Assembly: GCF_004798865.1 (NCBI RefSeq)
Contig: NW_025335589.1
Coordinates: 16,264,790-16,328,789, forward strand
From: Varanus komodoensis
Taxonomy: Eukaryota; Chordata; Lepidosauria; Squamata; Varanidae
Direction: 5' to 3'
Length of the DNA stretch: 64,000 nucleotides
The notes under the pieces were generated by a model, which saw nothing but the letters and a program-made list of their open reading frames with translations, searched no databases and had not been told where the DNA came from. This document shows positions 36,346-48,797 of this stretch, one piece after another. A program made the position numbers and the translations under genes. Every line of letters starts with the position of its first letter. Positions within the stretch are counted from its first letter, which is position 1.

Positions 36346-36349
36346 ACAA

Positions 36350-36470
36350 TTATAGAAACACAGAAACAGAGTGACTCAGAAGGGTCTTCCTGGCCCATCT
36401 AGTCTGACCCCCAGCTCCAGCTGGCTCCGCTCACGACAAGCCCACCATTATTATATTCTGTACGCAGCCA
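36350..36470 (-). mobile_element. CR1 LINE 3' end, minus strand
   Basis: The order tagaaacacagaaacagagt, actcagaagggtcttcctgg and cccatctagtctgacccc, then agctccagctggctccgctc, is the reverse complement of the CR1 tail at 63.8 kb. It is heavily 5'-truncated. Confidence 0.8.
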
Positions 36471-36474
36471 TATG

Positions 36475-37070
36475 ATGGTAAACTGGACGTATACTTTCAG
36501 TCTTTCTCATGTTTTTCATTTTCTTTTCTTTTTTTGTACTAGGATGTAATTCTCAAGCTGGCAAAACTCATTTGGTGCATTTGCAATTTACCAGAACAGG
36601 ATAAACATAACATTAAAAAAGCACATAACTTGTAAACTGGAATGTGCTTCAGCCCTGTGATATTTATGTTCTACAGAAGCCTGCTATACATGGTGCTCTG
36701 ATAACACAATGCCTAGTGTGGTGCTCCTTTCCCCAATGCCAGCTAATGTCAGAAACGCTGAACACAAGAAGAGCCTTAGGTTGCCCACATCAGCCTCCTT
36801 TCCCAAGGGTTAGCTCATCCCCCTGGCCCAGTAAGGGAAGGGGTGAAGCTGCCTACACATCTGGAAGCATGTGAATTTCCAGCCTGCATTTCAGAGGAGT
36901 TCATAACCCCATGTGCCTTCATCTGATCCCTGAATACTTAGTCAGGCTTCTGTAACACTGTGAATCAAGACCTTTAATCAAGGCCTGTTTTGCGGTTCTG
37001 CAGCTAGAGCTGCTAAGAAGGAATCAAGTGTTTCCCATACATCATTACGCCGAGTTTGACATCTAAAAGA
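36475..37070. other. No recognised gene; unique DNA
   Basis: No supported feature. Confidence 0.5.
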
Positions 37071-37074
37071 AGTT

Positions 37075-37345
37075 CCTATCAGTGCCGCCACTTTAATTGA
37101 CTGACCCAGCAGTTGCCACTCTTCACTTGCCACGTTCCCTGCAGCTCCCTATTGATACTCCGCAAAAGCTTCATTGAGGTGGCTGCACTTGCATTTAATC
37201 TTTTTCCCCATTCAAGTTTTCCTTTTTGCTACTTTAAATAGACAAATCTGTGCCGTTGCCTTGGCACAGATATATTCAGCAGAAGTATATTAACAATTGA
37301 AGTTGCCTAGAGCACTCATTAAACTTGAAATACAGTAAACATTTA
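37075..37345. other. Low-repeat stretch, candidate conserved non-coding DNA
   Basis: There is no repeat signature. It includes ctttaattgactgacc, tgccttggcacagata and gaggtggctgcacttgc. This is inference from texture only. Confidence 0.3.
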
Positions 37346-37895
37346 TTATATGAGAAATAGCAGAGCGTGCATCATTGGCTCAACAACAAATGTGTCAGAA
37401 TGATACATTAGCTGAATTTTGCCTGGATGTTTTTTGCTGTGGGTTTGTCTGTCTCTCTTGGTTTCGGTTTTGGTTTGGCTTTGCTGTCCTTTAGGTAAGG
37501 ATATGGAAGGTCTGGGGAGGAGGGAATCCAGCTGAAAACATAAGTTATGGAGCAAATTATTTCTGGAGCAATGTATAGATCTGATAAGAGCAGATCTTCA
37601 GAAAATTTCTCATGTATTGATTTTTAGAGGTGGGGGAACAGTTGCATTATCAGCAGAAAGATTTGGTAAAGTGCTGACACTAGAAAAAGGCAAAAGTGCA
37701 GGGACCATGACAAGTGGATATTTAACCATCTTCTGCCCTGTAATACTTTTTTTCTGTTTGCTGGTTATATACTGTAACCACTGAGGAATTTATATATTAT
37801 AAGCATTTAAGGGAAGAATATTAGGCTCATGGAGCTGGATGTTTTTAAACTGAATGAATCAGATTTATCGTTTAATCTGAATGTAGCCTAGATAA
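37346..37895. other. No recognised gene; unique DNA
   Basis: A 69-codon minus frame (37346-37555) has no domain. Nothing else is seen. Confidence 0.5.
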
Positions 37896-37899
37896 ACAC

Positions 37900-38075
37900 A
37901 TAAAGCTGCCTTATACTGAATTAGACTTAAATGCTCCAGCATTTTCTACTGCAACTGGGACTGATCCAGCAAAGCGTAACAGTGACTGGCTGTGGCTCTC
38001 CAGAGTTGCACCGGAGGTCTTTTCCATCACCTGCAGCCTGGTCCTTTTTTAACTAGGATGCCAGGGACTGACCTT
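37900..38075 (-). mobile_element. tRNA-derived reptile SINE, reverse orientation
   Basis: It reads acataaagctgccttatact, gctccagcattttctact, gactggctgtggctctccag, ggtcttttccatcacctgca, then tggtccttttttaactagga and gccagggactgaccttgtaa. The last block is the reverse complement of a tRNA B-box region (...ggttcaatccccggc type), placing the tRNA head at the right end. Confidence 0.6.
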
Positions 38076-38084
38076 GTAACTTTT

Positions 38085-38205
38085 CCATAAGAAGCAACCT
38101 ATGCAAAGTCTGTCTAGTCCAGCATAGGATTTCCCCTCAATGACCAACCGGTCCCCCAGCAAGCAGTATTCAGAGGCATCATAATCTTTAGTAGAAACAT
38201 GAAAT
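38085..38205 (-). mobile_element. Degenerate LINE-like sauropsid repeat
   Basis: The sequence cataagaag..., tctgtctagtccagcat, tgaccaaccggtc, agcaagcagtattcagaggc follows the common sauropsid repeat whose tail reads ataagaacataagaac. The family name is uncertain. Confidence 0.4.
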
Positions 38206-38479
38206 TTCAGTAACCCAAGAGGATAACCACTTGTGCAAAGTATCTACTATAGGTAGCCCCTCCCTGATCCAGCCCTGCTTTTTTCATATCCTGCATATCT
38301 TCCTAAAATTGCACTAAGCAAAGATTATGTGACTTCCGTGTCACATGCCGCATGATGTACAAAATGAAGTAAGGTTTAATTGTAATGGAAGTTACAGTTT
38401 CTGATACAGTAGTTCCTATTGCGGTAGATGTAGCCCATGCATCAAAACAAAGGAGGTCTCTTCAGGAATTCTGCCTTCT

Positions 38480-38572
38480 ATCTAGATCAGAACTGGGAAA
38501 TCAGCCAAGGTAGCCAACAGTGAGGAATGCCAGGAGTTGTCATCTGAAACATCTGGAGTGCCAAATTTCTGA
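38480..38572. mobile_element. Palindromic MITE-like repeat, copy 4 (decayed)
   Basis: aggaatgccaggagttgtca, then ctgaaacatctggagtgcc, fits the right arm of the family at 9.8 kb. Confidence 0.4.
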
Positions 38573-38895
38573 GTATTTGTTTATATATCAGCTAGCTTTG
38601 TGATTCTGTTAAAAAATAAAGAAATGCTGCTTATTATCTATATCTTTTATGCCCCCCAAGCAAGCGCACTCACACAAATTAAATGCCCCATTAAGGAAAT
38701 CTGTCTATTCACAGCAAGGTGACAACTGAAACAAAACTTATCATATTTTTGGTGTCTATAGGCCAAGCAATGATCAGTTCTGTGTTGCTTCTTCAGATAA
38801 ATGTGTTGTGGTTGAATTTAGAACAGATCTTCCCTGCAGATGAGCCATCTTACAAATCCACAGGCTAATGTTCTTGATTTACTTACTACATTACA
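38573..38895. other. No recognised gene; unique DNA
   Basis: No supported feature. Confidence 0.5.
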
Positions 38896-38899
38896 TAGC

Positions 38900-39560
38900 G
38901 TAAAATGTTAAGAACCTATAACCTGCCAGCAGTGTTGTAAATAATGCCTTTTATATTCTTGACATTTTGCTTTATTGAAAGTTAGAAGAGAGCTTGATTT
39001 ATGTTCCTGTTACCCTCTGGACAACTAGTGTTATACTATTTTGCTTGAGAAGAAGATTAAAATAAGATGGTATACATTTCACTATTTTAATTAAGTCTAC
39101 TTTAAATGTTGATTTAAATTATATACATTTTTATTGTAACACAACAACTGGTCTGTAGATACATTAAAATAACTCTTGCAGCTGAGATTTTATCAGAGGC
39201 TATTGTGGGTGGCTGTCAGGGATAAAAGCCAATTTACATTTATGACTTGGTTTTTTAATGTACAATATCTCTGAGCAAGGGACAGATGTTTTAACGCTGC
39301 CAGTTCCTTTTTATGCCAGTTGTAATGAATTAATAAGCTTAGATGTAACTGCACAACTCATTAGCTTTTTACTCTAAATACTTTTATACCAATGTAGCAA
39401 ACAACACAGAGAACCTATGCAAATGTTCTAACAATCAGCAGCTAGAGTAATTAGTGAAGGTATCTTGAAAGTGATAATGATTTCCCCAGCATCACTTAAT
39501 ATTTCTTCACCTATGGCAAAAATAATGTTCCAGAATCAATAAACAAACATCAGCATGATA
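38900..39560. other. Long low-repeat AT-rich stretch, candidate conserved non-coding DNA
   Basis: About 660 bp with no repeat or simple-sequence signature. It contains an octamer atgcaaat (39417-39424), several TAAT/ATTA cores and taattagtgaagg, as in developmental enhancers. Conservation is not testable here. Confidence 0.35.
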
Positions 39561-39799
39561 GTTCTGACGGTAACTTTCTGCAAACATCAAACAGTGTTCA
39601 CCATACCACTGAAAACACCACTCTTTGTGCTAATTCAAACTTTTCCTGTCTTTTTAGGCTGGTTAACTTTGAAAGATAATAGGCTGGTACCTGTTCGGCT
39701 TCTGGCCAGCCATGATCATGGAGCAGAACAAAGTGGTAGAAATGGTGCATAAAGTAGAACTTATTAGAAAAGGGCAGAGCTTTCAGAAAAGTCTCTGGA
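39561..39799. other. No recognised gene; unique DNA
   Basis: A 65-codon plus frame (39555-39752) has no recognised domain. Confidence 0.45.
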
Positions 39800-39872
39800 C
39801 AATTGATATTCTAGACTTCAACTCCCAGCATCCATGCCTATTGGCCATGATGGCAGAGTCATCTAGGAGCTA
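39800..39872. mobile_element. Palindromic MITE-like repeat, copy 5 (decayed)
   Basis: ttctagacttcaactcccag, then catgcctattggccatgatg, matches the left arm and centre of the family. Confidence 0.5.
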
Positions 39873-39879
39873 AATTCTA

Positions 39880-41925
39880 CCTTCTACCTACCTCTGCCCC
39901 AGGATATATAGTTTTTGCCTGTGCCTACATGGCTTTTTGCTACCAAGCAAAACCACCCACACAAAGCACCAGAATGGAGAACCGAACATGCTCAAAGCTA
40001 AAACTGCATCACAAGTCCAAAGTAGGGTCATAAAGTGCCTTCTATGCAGATAATTAAAAAAAAGTGATGTGAGATGAAAAGAAGTAGAAACAGTACCTCT
40101 AATAGGTGAATCAAAAATGAGAATACTCCATTGCAGAATTTTTCAGTGATTCATAAAATGGTGTTTATATATAGGAGCAATACATATATTGTAGCATCGT
40201 TGCACAATAAAGAGTCCTTAGGTGTTTATAATTAATGCAAACTGATGTAATCTGGTGAACTTGTAATCTCATACTCAAATCAGATGGAACTCAGTGTGTA
40301 AGTATTGTTTATATAAGTTTCTTCTGGCCTCAGCATGAACAATTTATGGATCATTTTCTAATAATACTCAAAGTACTTTTTTCTGCTTGCTGGGGTTTCA
40401 TTGAGCATGTCTGTGGTTGTCCTTTGGATTGGTCATTCTTCAGCAGACAGCTTTTGCCACTGCTTTGACTGTCTGCTCAGGAAATAGCTACCACTGGCCC
40501 GCAGGCCAGCTTCAATAATGCCTGTCCTTTGCTGCTTCCACTGGCAACAGCACTGACCCATTTGCTCAGGGTACCCAAATGGTCTCCACGTCCTATAGCT
40601 GGTCCCAAGTCCAGACCTCAGATGTAAGCTGGGACTTACAGTTGAGATGAGACTGCCAGTAAGGAGGCTCAGCTGGATGAAGAAAAGGCAAGTAGTGGTC
40701 TGGAAATTTATACATGCAGAAAATATACCCTGCACTGAAGTTGCTACCCTGCCTCCTTCCCTGGCTCAGTAGCCCAATGTGTGTTAGAATGCAGCACACA
40801 CATATATAAAAATGCAGAACAGAATTTTCAGATGTGCAATTTGTCTAGTCTTTCAAATAAAGTTTGCTGGCAATGTTTAACCTTGAAAAAAGTAGCTGGA
40901 GCCATTGCAGTTTGGAATACACTCACTGAAAGGTGAAGAAGGTATTTGGAACAACACACTTGGTGCTGGGTTGGAAACGAGCGGGTGTGGCCTCCACCAC
41001 CCCTTACAGTTACCCTCATTCTCTATGGAAGCACTTTGCTCCTTGAATGCATGGTTTAGCCTCAAGGCTTTCAGCCCCAGAAAGAATCTGGGAAAAGAGG
41101 CAATGCTTACTTGCCCTGGGCTATGTTCTTGAAGGCTTTAATTGCCTGTTCAAGGTTCTGCCCTTGGGATGGGTTGTTCTGTGGTTTTCTTTAATGCATG
41201 AAGTATCCAAACAGCTCATATTTCACCCTAGTCTTCGTTAAGAAATTAGTAGTCCATTATTTTAAAAGTGAGTGCAAGAACGTTTGTACAGGAAGTAATG
41301 GAATAGATTGTTTTATTTGTTGGGGAAAAATGGGTTAGTTAGATCTTCAGTTGTTGCTGTAGACAGCCACTGAATCCTTTTTAAAAGGAGAAAGCCTAAA
41401 GGCAGATGAGGGTGACAGCTGATTCTGAGCAAGGAAGCAGAATGTAATAAATGTGTTGTGAAGAAAATTAATGCCATTTCTAAGCACAAGTCTGCTTTGC
41501 TCTTATTTCTGCTATGAATCTCTTAAGAATGCTTGCAGAGAGACCTTCTAAAACAAATAAATGAGCAGAAATGGTAATACTGGTGATGTGGAGCCCTTGT
41601 GATATATCTGGAGCAAACATCTTGCTAAACATTAGGGGTGAACAATACCTAGCATACCAACCCATCACTGTTTGGTAAAAATAATAATCAGAAAACACAT
41701 TGGTCCAAGCTAGTCAGATTAAATTGGCTGGGATTGTAACAGCTTCCCTTCACTTCCCACGTCCACCCCGGAGCACATAAACCTCTTCCTACCTATTTCA
41801 CTGGCACACCTGCTTTCCACCACTCAGCCTTCACACCCCTTCCCTCACTCACCTTTCCCACACTTATCTTCGGGCTGCTACTGCTGCTCTAATGGTAGTA
41901 GCAAGGTAGGAGGCTTTTGCTTCCT
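39880..41925. other. No recognised gene; unique DNA
   Basis: No supported gene. 41735-41870 is C-rich on the plus strand without a recognised identity. Confidence 0.5.
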
Positions 41926-41928
41926 CTT

Positions 41929-42371
41929 ACTCCCCAGTTGCAATGTATGGCTGTGAAAGTTGGACGATAAGGAAGGCTGAGCACTGAAAAATTGAGGCCT
42001 TTGGTGCTGGAGGAGAGTCCTGCGAGTCCCTTGGACCGCAAGGCGATTCAGCCGATCAGTCCTGGAGGAGATCAACCCTGACTGCTCTTTAGAAGGCCAG
42101 ATACTGAAGATGAAACTCAAACACTTTGGCCACCTAATGAGAAGGAAGGACTCCCTGGAGAAGAGCCTAATGCTGGGAACAATAGATGGCAAAAGAAGAA
42201 GGGGAGGCAGAGGATGAGGTGGCTAGATGGAGTCACTGAGGCAGTTGGTGCGAGCTTGGGTGGACTCTGGGGGATGGTGGAGGACAGGAAGGCCTGGAGG
42301 AATGTTGTCCATGGGGTCGCGATGGGTCAGACATGACTTTGTGACTAACAACAAGAACAACTCCCCAGTTG
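41929..42371 (+). mobile_element. BovB (RTE-clade) LINE, 5'-truncated, with 12-bp target duplication
   Basis: The element is 41941-42359. It begins within the BovB C-terminal coding region (caatgtatggctgtgaaagt) and passes ttagaaggccagatactgaa and ctttggccacctaatgagaa. It ends gggtcagacatgactttgtg plus an aacaacaagaac tail. The duplication actccccagttg is exact at 41929-41940 and 42360-42371. The short frame at 42227-42706 arises from the decayed element plus flank. Confidence 0.95.
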
Positions 42372-43110
42372 ATGGTAGGGCTATGCCAAGCCAAGTACCA
42401 GGAACTTTGAGAGATGTCACTTTTCCTGGGCTCCAGATGGATGCCAGAAACATTCAGAAGTACACTTCTCAGCTCTTCTGCTGCTTGGCTCACTACCCTG
42501 CAGCACCAATGCTATGGAGAGAATTGAAGGACTTTCTTCTTTCTGTCCACAGTACAAACTCTATTCAGCTCCGAGTCCTAGCTGCAGGGACCTTCTTTGA
42601 AAAAATATTCATGCAGGGTCTGCTTTTCAATAATGTCTCTTATAATTTCACCCTGAGAGTAGGTCTGGGACTTTTTGGTAACTGTAACTTGAATGATGCA
42701 TTGTAGGGTGTGCTCTGAAGCACCTTGACTTGTTTAATATACTGCATAGATCTACTTCCATAAGGTGTTCAGGATAAAAGGTGTTATGTCATCTTAATGA
42801 TTAGTTTATGTTCTTAATACATGGACTGTGACACTGAGTGTGTCTCAGGGTGGGGGTGGCAGAATTGTGAATGAACACGGGCAGTCTATCAGTTTTCCCA
42901 GATCCACTTTTTCTTCTTTCATTCTACCATTTACATCATACAGAGAAAATTACATACCAGCTGTAGGTTGCAGATATATGCAAAGTTGCAAATTCAGTCC
43001 TTTCACTAAATGAAGGCCTGGTAAACAAGAATGGGATTACTATTTTACTTTTTAAAGCATACAATGTCCAGTGTTTTGGTGTAGATCCCATGATTAATCC
43101 CTCTGAGATA
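42372..43110. other. No recognised gene; unique DNA
   Basis: No supported feature. Confidence 0.5.
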
Positions 43111-43114
43111 TAGT

Positions 43115-43390
43115 TCATTAATTGATTTATTTATTTCATTCCTATAATGCCCCACATCCAAAATTCTCTGGGCAGTTTCCAACAGTTCAGCAGGTCTATA
43201 TACAGAACAAAGCAGTACTTTGAAGATGCCTTGCAGTTTTATTGCTTTGACAGTAACCTCATTAACTTTGCAAATGTTAAGATCTATGTTGTTCTTAACC
43301 TTTTCTAAACATGTGTGAGCATACCAGAACCAGCTGTATGGAATCACCATCCTAATTAACACTTGCATGTAGCCCCAGTTTTTTTTTAAT
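43115..43390 (-). mobile_element. L2/CR1-type LINE 3' end, minus strand
   Basis: On the minus strand it ends gaaactgcccagagaatttt, ggatgtggggcattatagga, then atgaaataaataaatcaat. This is the ctgggcggcatataa ... aataaata tail type. The 107-codon minus frame across 43045-43368 is not a recognised protein. Confidence 0.5.
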
Positions 43391-43394
43391 TTTT

Positions 43395-44047
43395 ATTTTT
43401 TCAGAGACTACAGAACTGCATGCAATCTGAATTACAGAAGTTTAGAAATGCTTCTTCTTTTTAGTTTTAATTCCAAAGCTGTGTAATTCTGAACTGTGGT
43501 GTTTTCCTAGTGGTGGTGTTGTTATGGAGGGATAATTTTTGTTGCACTGTTATTTACCTTCTGAAATCAAAATATTTTGTTTTCAAAACCTGTTCAGAGG
43601 TGTATGAATCCCAGTGAAAGAAAATAAACAGAATAAATCTGCTACTTGCTTCTTCAAAGTAAAGAAGACAGCATTCCAGTGCTATTTATACTGCTATTAT
43701 GCTGACATTATACAGAATGCATGACTGAGACTGAAAAAAGCAGCTTCTTATACTCCTTGAGGGAAAGGGTAAATGAGCAGGTTCAGGAAATGGCAGGGAA
43801 GTCCAGAACATCCTTTGCAGCCTTCAGGATGAAGTGGAGAGAAACATGCATAGACAGGGCAACACCTGGACTAGAGGACAGAGAGGAGGAAATCTATTTC
43901 ATAGGGACACATCTTGAGAGGGGTCAATGATAGAGAAATAGTAATGAGTAATAGGGCAAATTACATATTGCAACAATTGCATGGTGCACTCCTGGACACC
44001 TTTCTTGTCTCTACCCAACCCCACTTATTTTTCAATTTGCACATTTT
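43395..44047. other. No recognised gene; unique DNA
   Basis: No supported feature. T-run at 43380-43388. Confidence 0.5.
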
Positions 44048-44579
44048 TCTATTGGCAACTGGTTTCCGTCAATGCTAAAACCATGGGTTCAAAAGAGCTG
44101 CTTTGTATATGGAGTCTCAGCCTCACCTCTTCCTCTGTGTTCAGTCTTTTAGGTAATTTACTTGTCCTTTGCCATGCTTCCCATGGCAGCCATTTTGTGG
44201 AGGTACCCAGGACATTTCCCATTCTGCTGTTGGCCCGAGAAGGTTGTTTAGCATTTGTTTAGCAAAAGCATAGCGTTTGTCGGCCCTAACCGAAATGCAG
44301 TGGGTCCTCTAGCTCTATTGGCAACTGGTTTCCGTCAATGCTAAAACCATGGGTTCAAAAGAGCTGCTTTGTATATGGAGTCTCAGCCTCACCTCTTCCT
44401 CTGTGTTCAGTCTTTTAGGTAATTTACTTGTCCTTTGCCATGCTTCCCATGGCAGCCATTTTGTGGAGGTACCCAGGACATTTCCCATTCTGCTGTTGGC
44501 CCGAGAAGGTTGTTTAGCATTTGTTTAGCAAAAGCATAGCGTTTGTCGGCCCTAACCGAAATGCAGTGGGTCCTCTAGC
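44048..44579 (+). repeat. Perfect 266-bp tandem duplication
   Basis: Unit 1 is 44048-44313 and unit 2 is 44314-44579. I see no mismatch between them. The unit runs from tctattggcaactggtttcc to gggtcctctagc and includes ccatggcagccattttgtgg. It is either a very recent duplication or an assembly join. The unit itself is not recognised. Confidence 0.95.
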
Positions 44580-45215
44580 TGAGGATTCTGAGTTTGATTA
44601 AGAGTTAGATCAGGATGATTTAATGCCTAGTCTAGTCAAGGGAAGGCCAGGCCTGGGAGCTCAGCTCTGCCTAACTTGTGACTGCAGGCTGAAGGAGAAT
44701 GATACTCCCTATTTGCTACAGCTGCAGGACTCGGCCTTGAGTGAGGCCTGACTTGTGACAACTAAGCAGGAGGAGATCTGTGAAGTTGGGTGATCTCCAA
44801 GGTTAGGCCATCAACTAAACAATGGAGAAGAGAGTTTGCTTGTAAGCCACATTCCCTGCTGAGAACAGCTCGACAAAAGGGGAGTCTTAACAGTCCTTTA
44901 CTTATATTTTAACCAACACAGAGGCTGAAGAGCCATTGCTAGGGATAACATCTTAATTGTCTGGAATGCTTTCTTGGCTTGAACCTTCTGTGAACCTTGA
45001 ACTCACTTGGAATCAGATTTTTAGTGGATTTGGCTTTGGGACTTTCTCTTGAAAAAGGCTTTATGCCAAAAGCTGCTGTCACATTTATTGGGATCTAGAA
45101 AGCCGTATTCTTTGAAAAGCTGGTCTGCTGCAGTACAGCTTCAGTATTATTTGTGTCCTGTGTTGTATCTCCCAAGTGGGTCAGAAAGTTGGGCCTGACA
45201 CCATGTAGCTCAAGG
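44580..45215 (+). other. Unclassified repeat-like region, possibly LTR-derived
   Basis: The region has no open frame. Its texture resembles the non-coding terminal region of an LTR retroelement, but I cannot define ends, a TATA/AATAAA pair or a partner copy. It is listed as a weak possibility only. Confidence 0.2.
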
Positions 45216-46480
45216 TTAGTTTTTCACTCACTGCAGGGTATGTGTGATCCTGATCCGAATCTGGGAGGCTTTGATGCCAGTGGTATCAAAGGATTCTTTT
45301 TTCTTCCCCCAGAATTCATCAGGGGGATGTATACAGTTAATCGAAAGGGATTAAAAAGTTAACCATCAGCTATGTACCATTTGACCATCATAAGATGCAA
45401 TTTGATTCATAGACTTTTGTATAGCACATTTCCCCCAACACATAATGCTCAAAGCAGTTTTTGCCATAATTTAAATAAATTATAATACCACATTAGCTTA
45501 GCTATGCTTAATTTAAAATATCTAAATATGTGCAAGAGGTACTAGCAGGCTGATTAGCATTATCCAATATTAGTAACAATATATACTGATATTGGACAAT
45601 TCGCAGAATGCTTATGTTAAGAGACCACCCAATAGAAACACGGGGGTGGGGGGAAGGTGTGTGTGTGTGTGGGGAGGTAATGAAACATTTCAAGCAATGC
45701 TTCCTGTTGTAGCAGAAAGTAATTCCGCTCTCACCTTGGTCCCTTGTCCTGAGCAAAAAGAAAAAGTGCAACCTCAGATGCATGCAAACTTTCCTCTTGG
45801 TTGTCTCTTAGCAGCAAAACACCAGGAAAGGCAGGATAGGGACAGATGAGGGAACAGTGATTTGAAAAAGAGTAGAAGATGCACAGGGAGAAGGGACTGG
45901 GAGAGACTGGGCAGGTGGATGCCATGATGCTAGAAGCATGGTTAGCAGGTTCCTTCTTTAGGTCTTGGCTTTGATGCTTCCCTGGATGATTCTACTAGCA
46001 CATCCAATTATTCATTTCGTAGGCTGCTGTATTGATTCCGCTTCATTCAAATGCTTCCTGCCATCTAGTCTGTATTTAAAGAAATGGTTTAGTGATTTTA
46101 AATTGGCTACTGACAATAAACTTCCCTTCTCTTTCCTACTGATAATTATTCAAGTCTGTTATCATTCTGTTCTTCATTTGTATGTTATCCCTGGCTGTAA
46201 TACCTTGTCCAAGTCATAGATATGTAGAGTGGATTTGGCCTTACATTTCTCAAAGCAGCAGCAGCAGCTTCCTCCAGATTGCCTGACTTATGAAATTGAA
46301 GTTACAATATGTGTGATAAAGCAGACCGTTTTTCCATGAGGGGAGGCAGCAAGCAACCCACTCAGCACATGCTTGGGCATATGTGAATCCCAGCCTCAGT
46401 ACTGAACTGCCTTGGTCAGCAATGTCCCTTTTGCTGATATTATTCAATAACAAGTTTTAGAATGCAATTCTATGCCTTCT
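45216..46480. other. No recognised gene; unique DNA with a (GT)n tract
   Basis: A short (GT)n run lies at 45657-45671. Frames at 45508-45925 are compositional. Nothing else is recognised. Confidence 0.5.
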
Positions 46481-46485
46481 GGATT

Positions 46486-46553
46486 GGGGGGGGCACATAG
46501 GATTAGCTGGAGACCCTGCTGGGGGGGGGGGGTCCAAAGGCTGGACCTTTGCC

Positions 46554-46638
<85 letters not shown>
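46486..46638 (+). repeat. G-runs and (CA)n(GA)n compound microsatellite
   Basis: Two G-runs (46486-46493 and 46521-46531) precede (CA)n at 46557-46590 and (GA)n at 46590-46638. The apparent serine/leucine and cysteine/valine frames on the minus strand, up to 132 codons, are created by this tract. Confidence 0.95.
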
Positions 46639-46639
<1 letters not shown>

Positions 46640-46640
<1 letters not shown>

Positions 46641-48797
46641 TGGAGTGGCAATCCTGACTGGCTGCTTCCTCACCCGAGCATTCTTTCCTCTTCCTCCAGG
46701 GTGCTTTGACTAGATAACTGAAAACAACTGTCCAGATGAAAGGGAGGGCACAAGGCATAGCACAGAAAATAACTGCCGCTGCTTCTTGCTCCATGCATTG
46801 GACGCATGTGAGCCTCCAAGTTGTAAGGCTTGCGTGGTCCAAGAGCAGGGAGCATTGGATTGCACCCTGAGAAACTCCTTAAGAGTGATAGAAGTGTCCA
46901 AAAGAAATCCAATAAAACTTTATGGCGTCTGCAAGATTTTCCATTTTCTGCTCCTGTGGAAGTCTTCATTTCCCGATCTGTCAATCCTGGTTTCGACTTA
47001 AATGATAAATGGAAATGAACAAAGAGCTGCTGTCCACCTCTCTTCTCCAATGAAGAACAGCAGTGCTTAGAAAGTCATAGGGCTGCATTTCGAAGTAGGG
47101 AAGGGGCATAAAGCAAACCTGCTCAGTGCAGTGAGGGGAACTGAAGTGGGCACAGATCACCTTGAGCACCCCGCATCCACTCACATTTCACTGCTCTCCT
47201 CCACTGCTACTACCCTTTCACCTCTCCCAGCTGTCTCATCTTAAGAAAGGGACATAAGGGCTAGGGAGTTCTAGAGAATTCTTCTTTGGGAAATGACGCC
47301 CAAGAGCTGTGTGAGTGTGTGAATGCTTGTATTTTGGAAGGGAAAATGACAGACCTTCAATAATACTGTAGAACTGGGATGATTGACTGTAAATTTATAT
47401 ATTTTATAGGTGACACATACATATAAAAGACAGTGAAGAATTTACCTCTCATGTCTTGGATCGTACAAGATGCATGTCATCTTCCCACCCAGAATTTCAG
47501 GTCCATGGATGGAATGTCTGTGTTTGTACCACTCTCCAATTCATTTTGGCTTGAAAAACTGAGAATAATCAGCTCCTTCTAGCCCTACAATACTTCTAGT
47601 TATGTCCCATTCCACACCCCAAACCTACCTGTGTGTTTAAATTAGTACTTGTTCTGTTATTGAACAATTGATAGTTTGAGAACTAAAGGGCATTGCATTC
47701 ATTTGAAAAGAGTGGTTAAATACATTCTTCTTGGAGTAATGGCAGTGATTACAGATTTTGGAGTTTTTAAAAACTTCTGGATTGGCTTCTATCAAACTTG
47801 GGACTCTTTTTATTATTGGCTAGAGAAACGGGACTTCGTATAGATTTAAATATGTTTTTTATGTTATCATAAATAGAAAAAGAAGGGTGTGGGGGCTGAC
47901 CCAGCAGGCCCAATGTTTTTGATGATTGATGCTGTTTTTAGTTTTTCTTTGTTTTTTTAGGACTATAATTTCAAATAAAACTTATTGAAAAAAACCCTTC
48001 TGGATTGAGAAGTTTAAATGAGGGTGCAGAAGGAAGACATAAGGAGTGTTTTGTCCCTATTATCTGTTGATCATTCTGATCCATTCAAGGTTAACTTATT
48101 TTAGATTAATGTGCATGTTTGTTGCCCCTTTTAAAGCCATTATTTTACTGTGTTTTGTTAATGGTGATATCACTATTTTCGGACTTGCTTTTATTATGTA
48201 TGTCAGCGCAAAAATATTGGCTCTAGGCCAACTGGCAATTGCAGAGCAGCGATTTTCAAGAGGCAGGGTGAGGCCTCCACTTCAGGTGGCAGACCAGAAG
48301 GAGCAGTCAATGATGATGCTTCCCCCTCACCTGTCCAGCAGGTGCCCTGGAGAACCTGCTAGCTATTTTCCTGTTTGCATTTGCCACAGTGAGCAAGCAG
48401 CCAGTGGGGCACTCTGGAGTGGCCGTTCTCCTTCTACTTCAGTCTGAAGGACCCCTCAGAGTGACACACTGGAGGGCTTGTGTTGAGTTCAGCAAGAGCC
48501 AGACTTCGGATGGGATGGGCAGATAAGCAAAGATGCTGAGAAAGGCTGCATGACATGGTGATAAAGCTAGATTATGGGTGTAGTATGGCAGAAGCATCTG
48601 TGCTCTTTTGCCCCAGAACAAATATTGGACTTGCTGACTCCTAGATGTTCAGACATGTTTCCCATGCTCATGGTATCAAGGAAAGCCTGGGATTTGATAA
48701 TGGCTCATGGACTGACCCTAACCATAGTTTAGTGCTGTAGTATCAAAACACATGTAAACTTTTGTTGTAGAGGAGAGCCAGAATAACTTTCCTTTAT
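46640..48797. other. No recognised gene; unique DNA
   Basis: No gene is supported. A 133-codon plus frame (48046-48447) has no recognised domain. A (GTGA/GTGT)-like small tract is at 47310-47325. Confidence 0.45.

Noticed and set aside
42227-42706. 159-codon plus-strand frame
   Set aside because: Starts inside the decayed BovB tail out of its coding register and runs into flanking DNA.
44580-45215. LTR retroelement with defined ends
   Set aside because: Texture only. I could not find paired ends, signals or a second copy, so it is kept as a weak unclassified entry.
46444-46842. 132-codon frame with long serine/leucine and cysteine/valine repeats
   Set aside because: Generated by the (CA)n(GA)n microsatellite.
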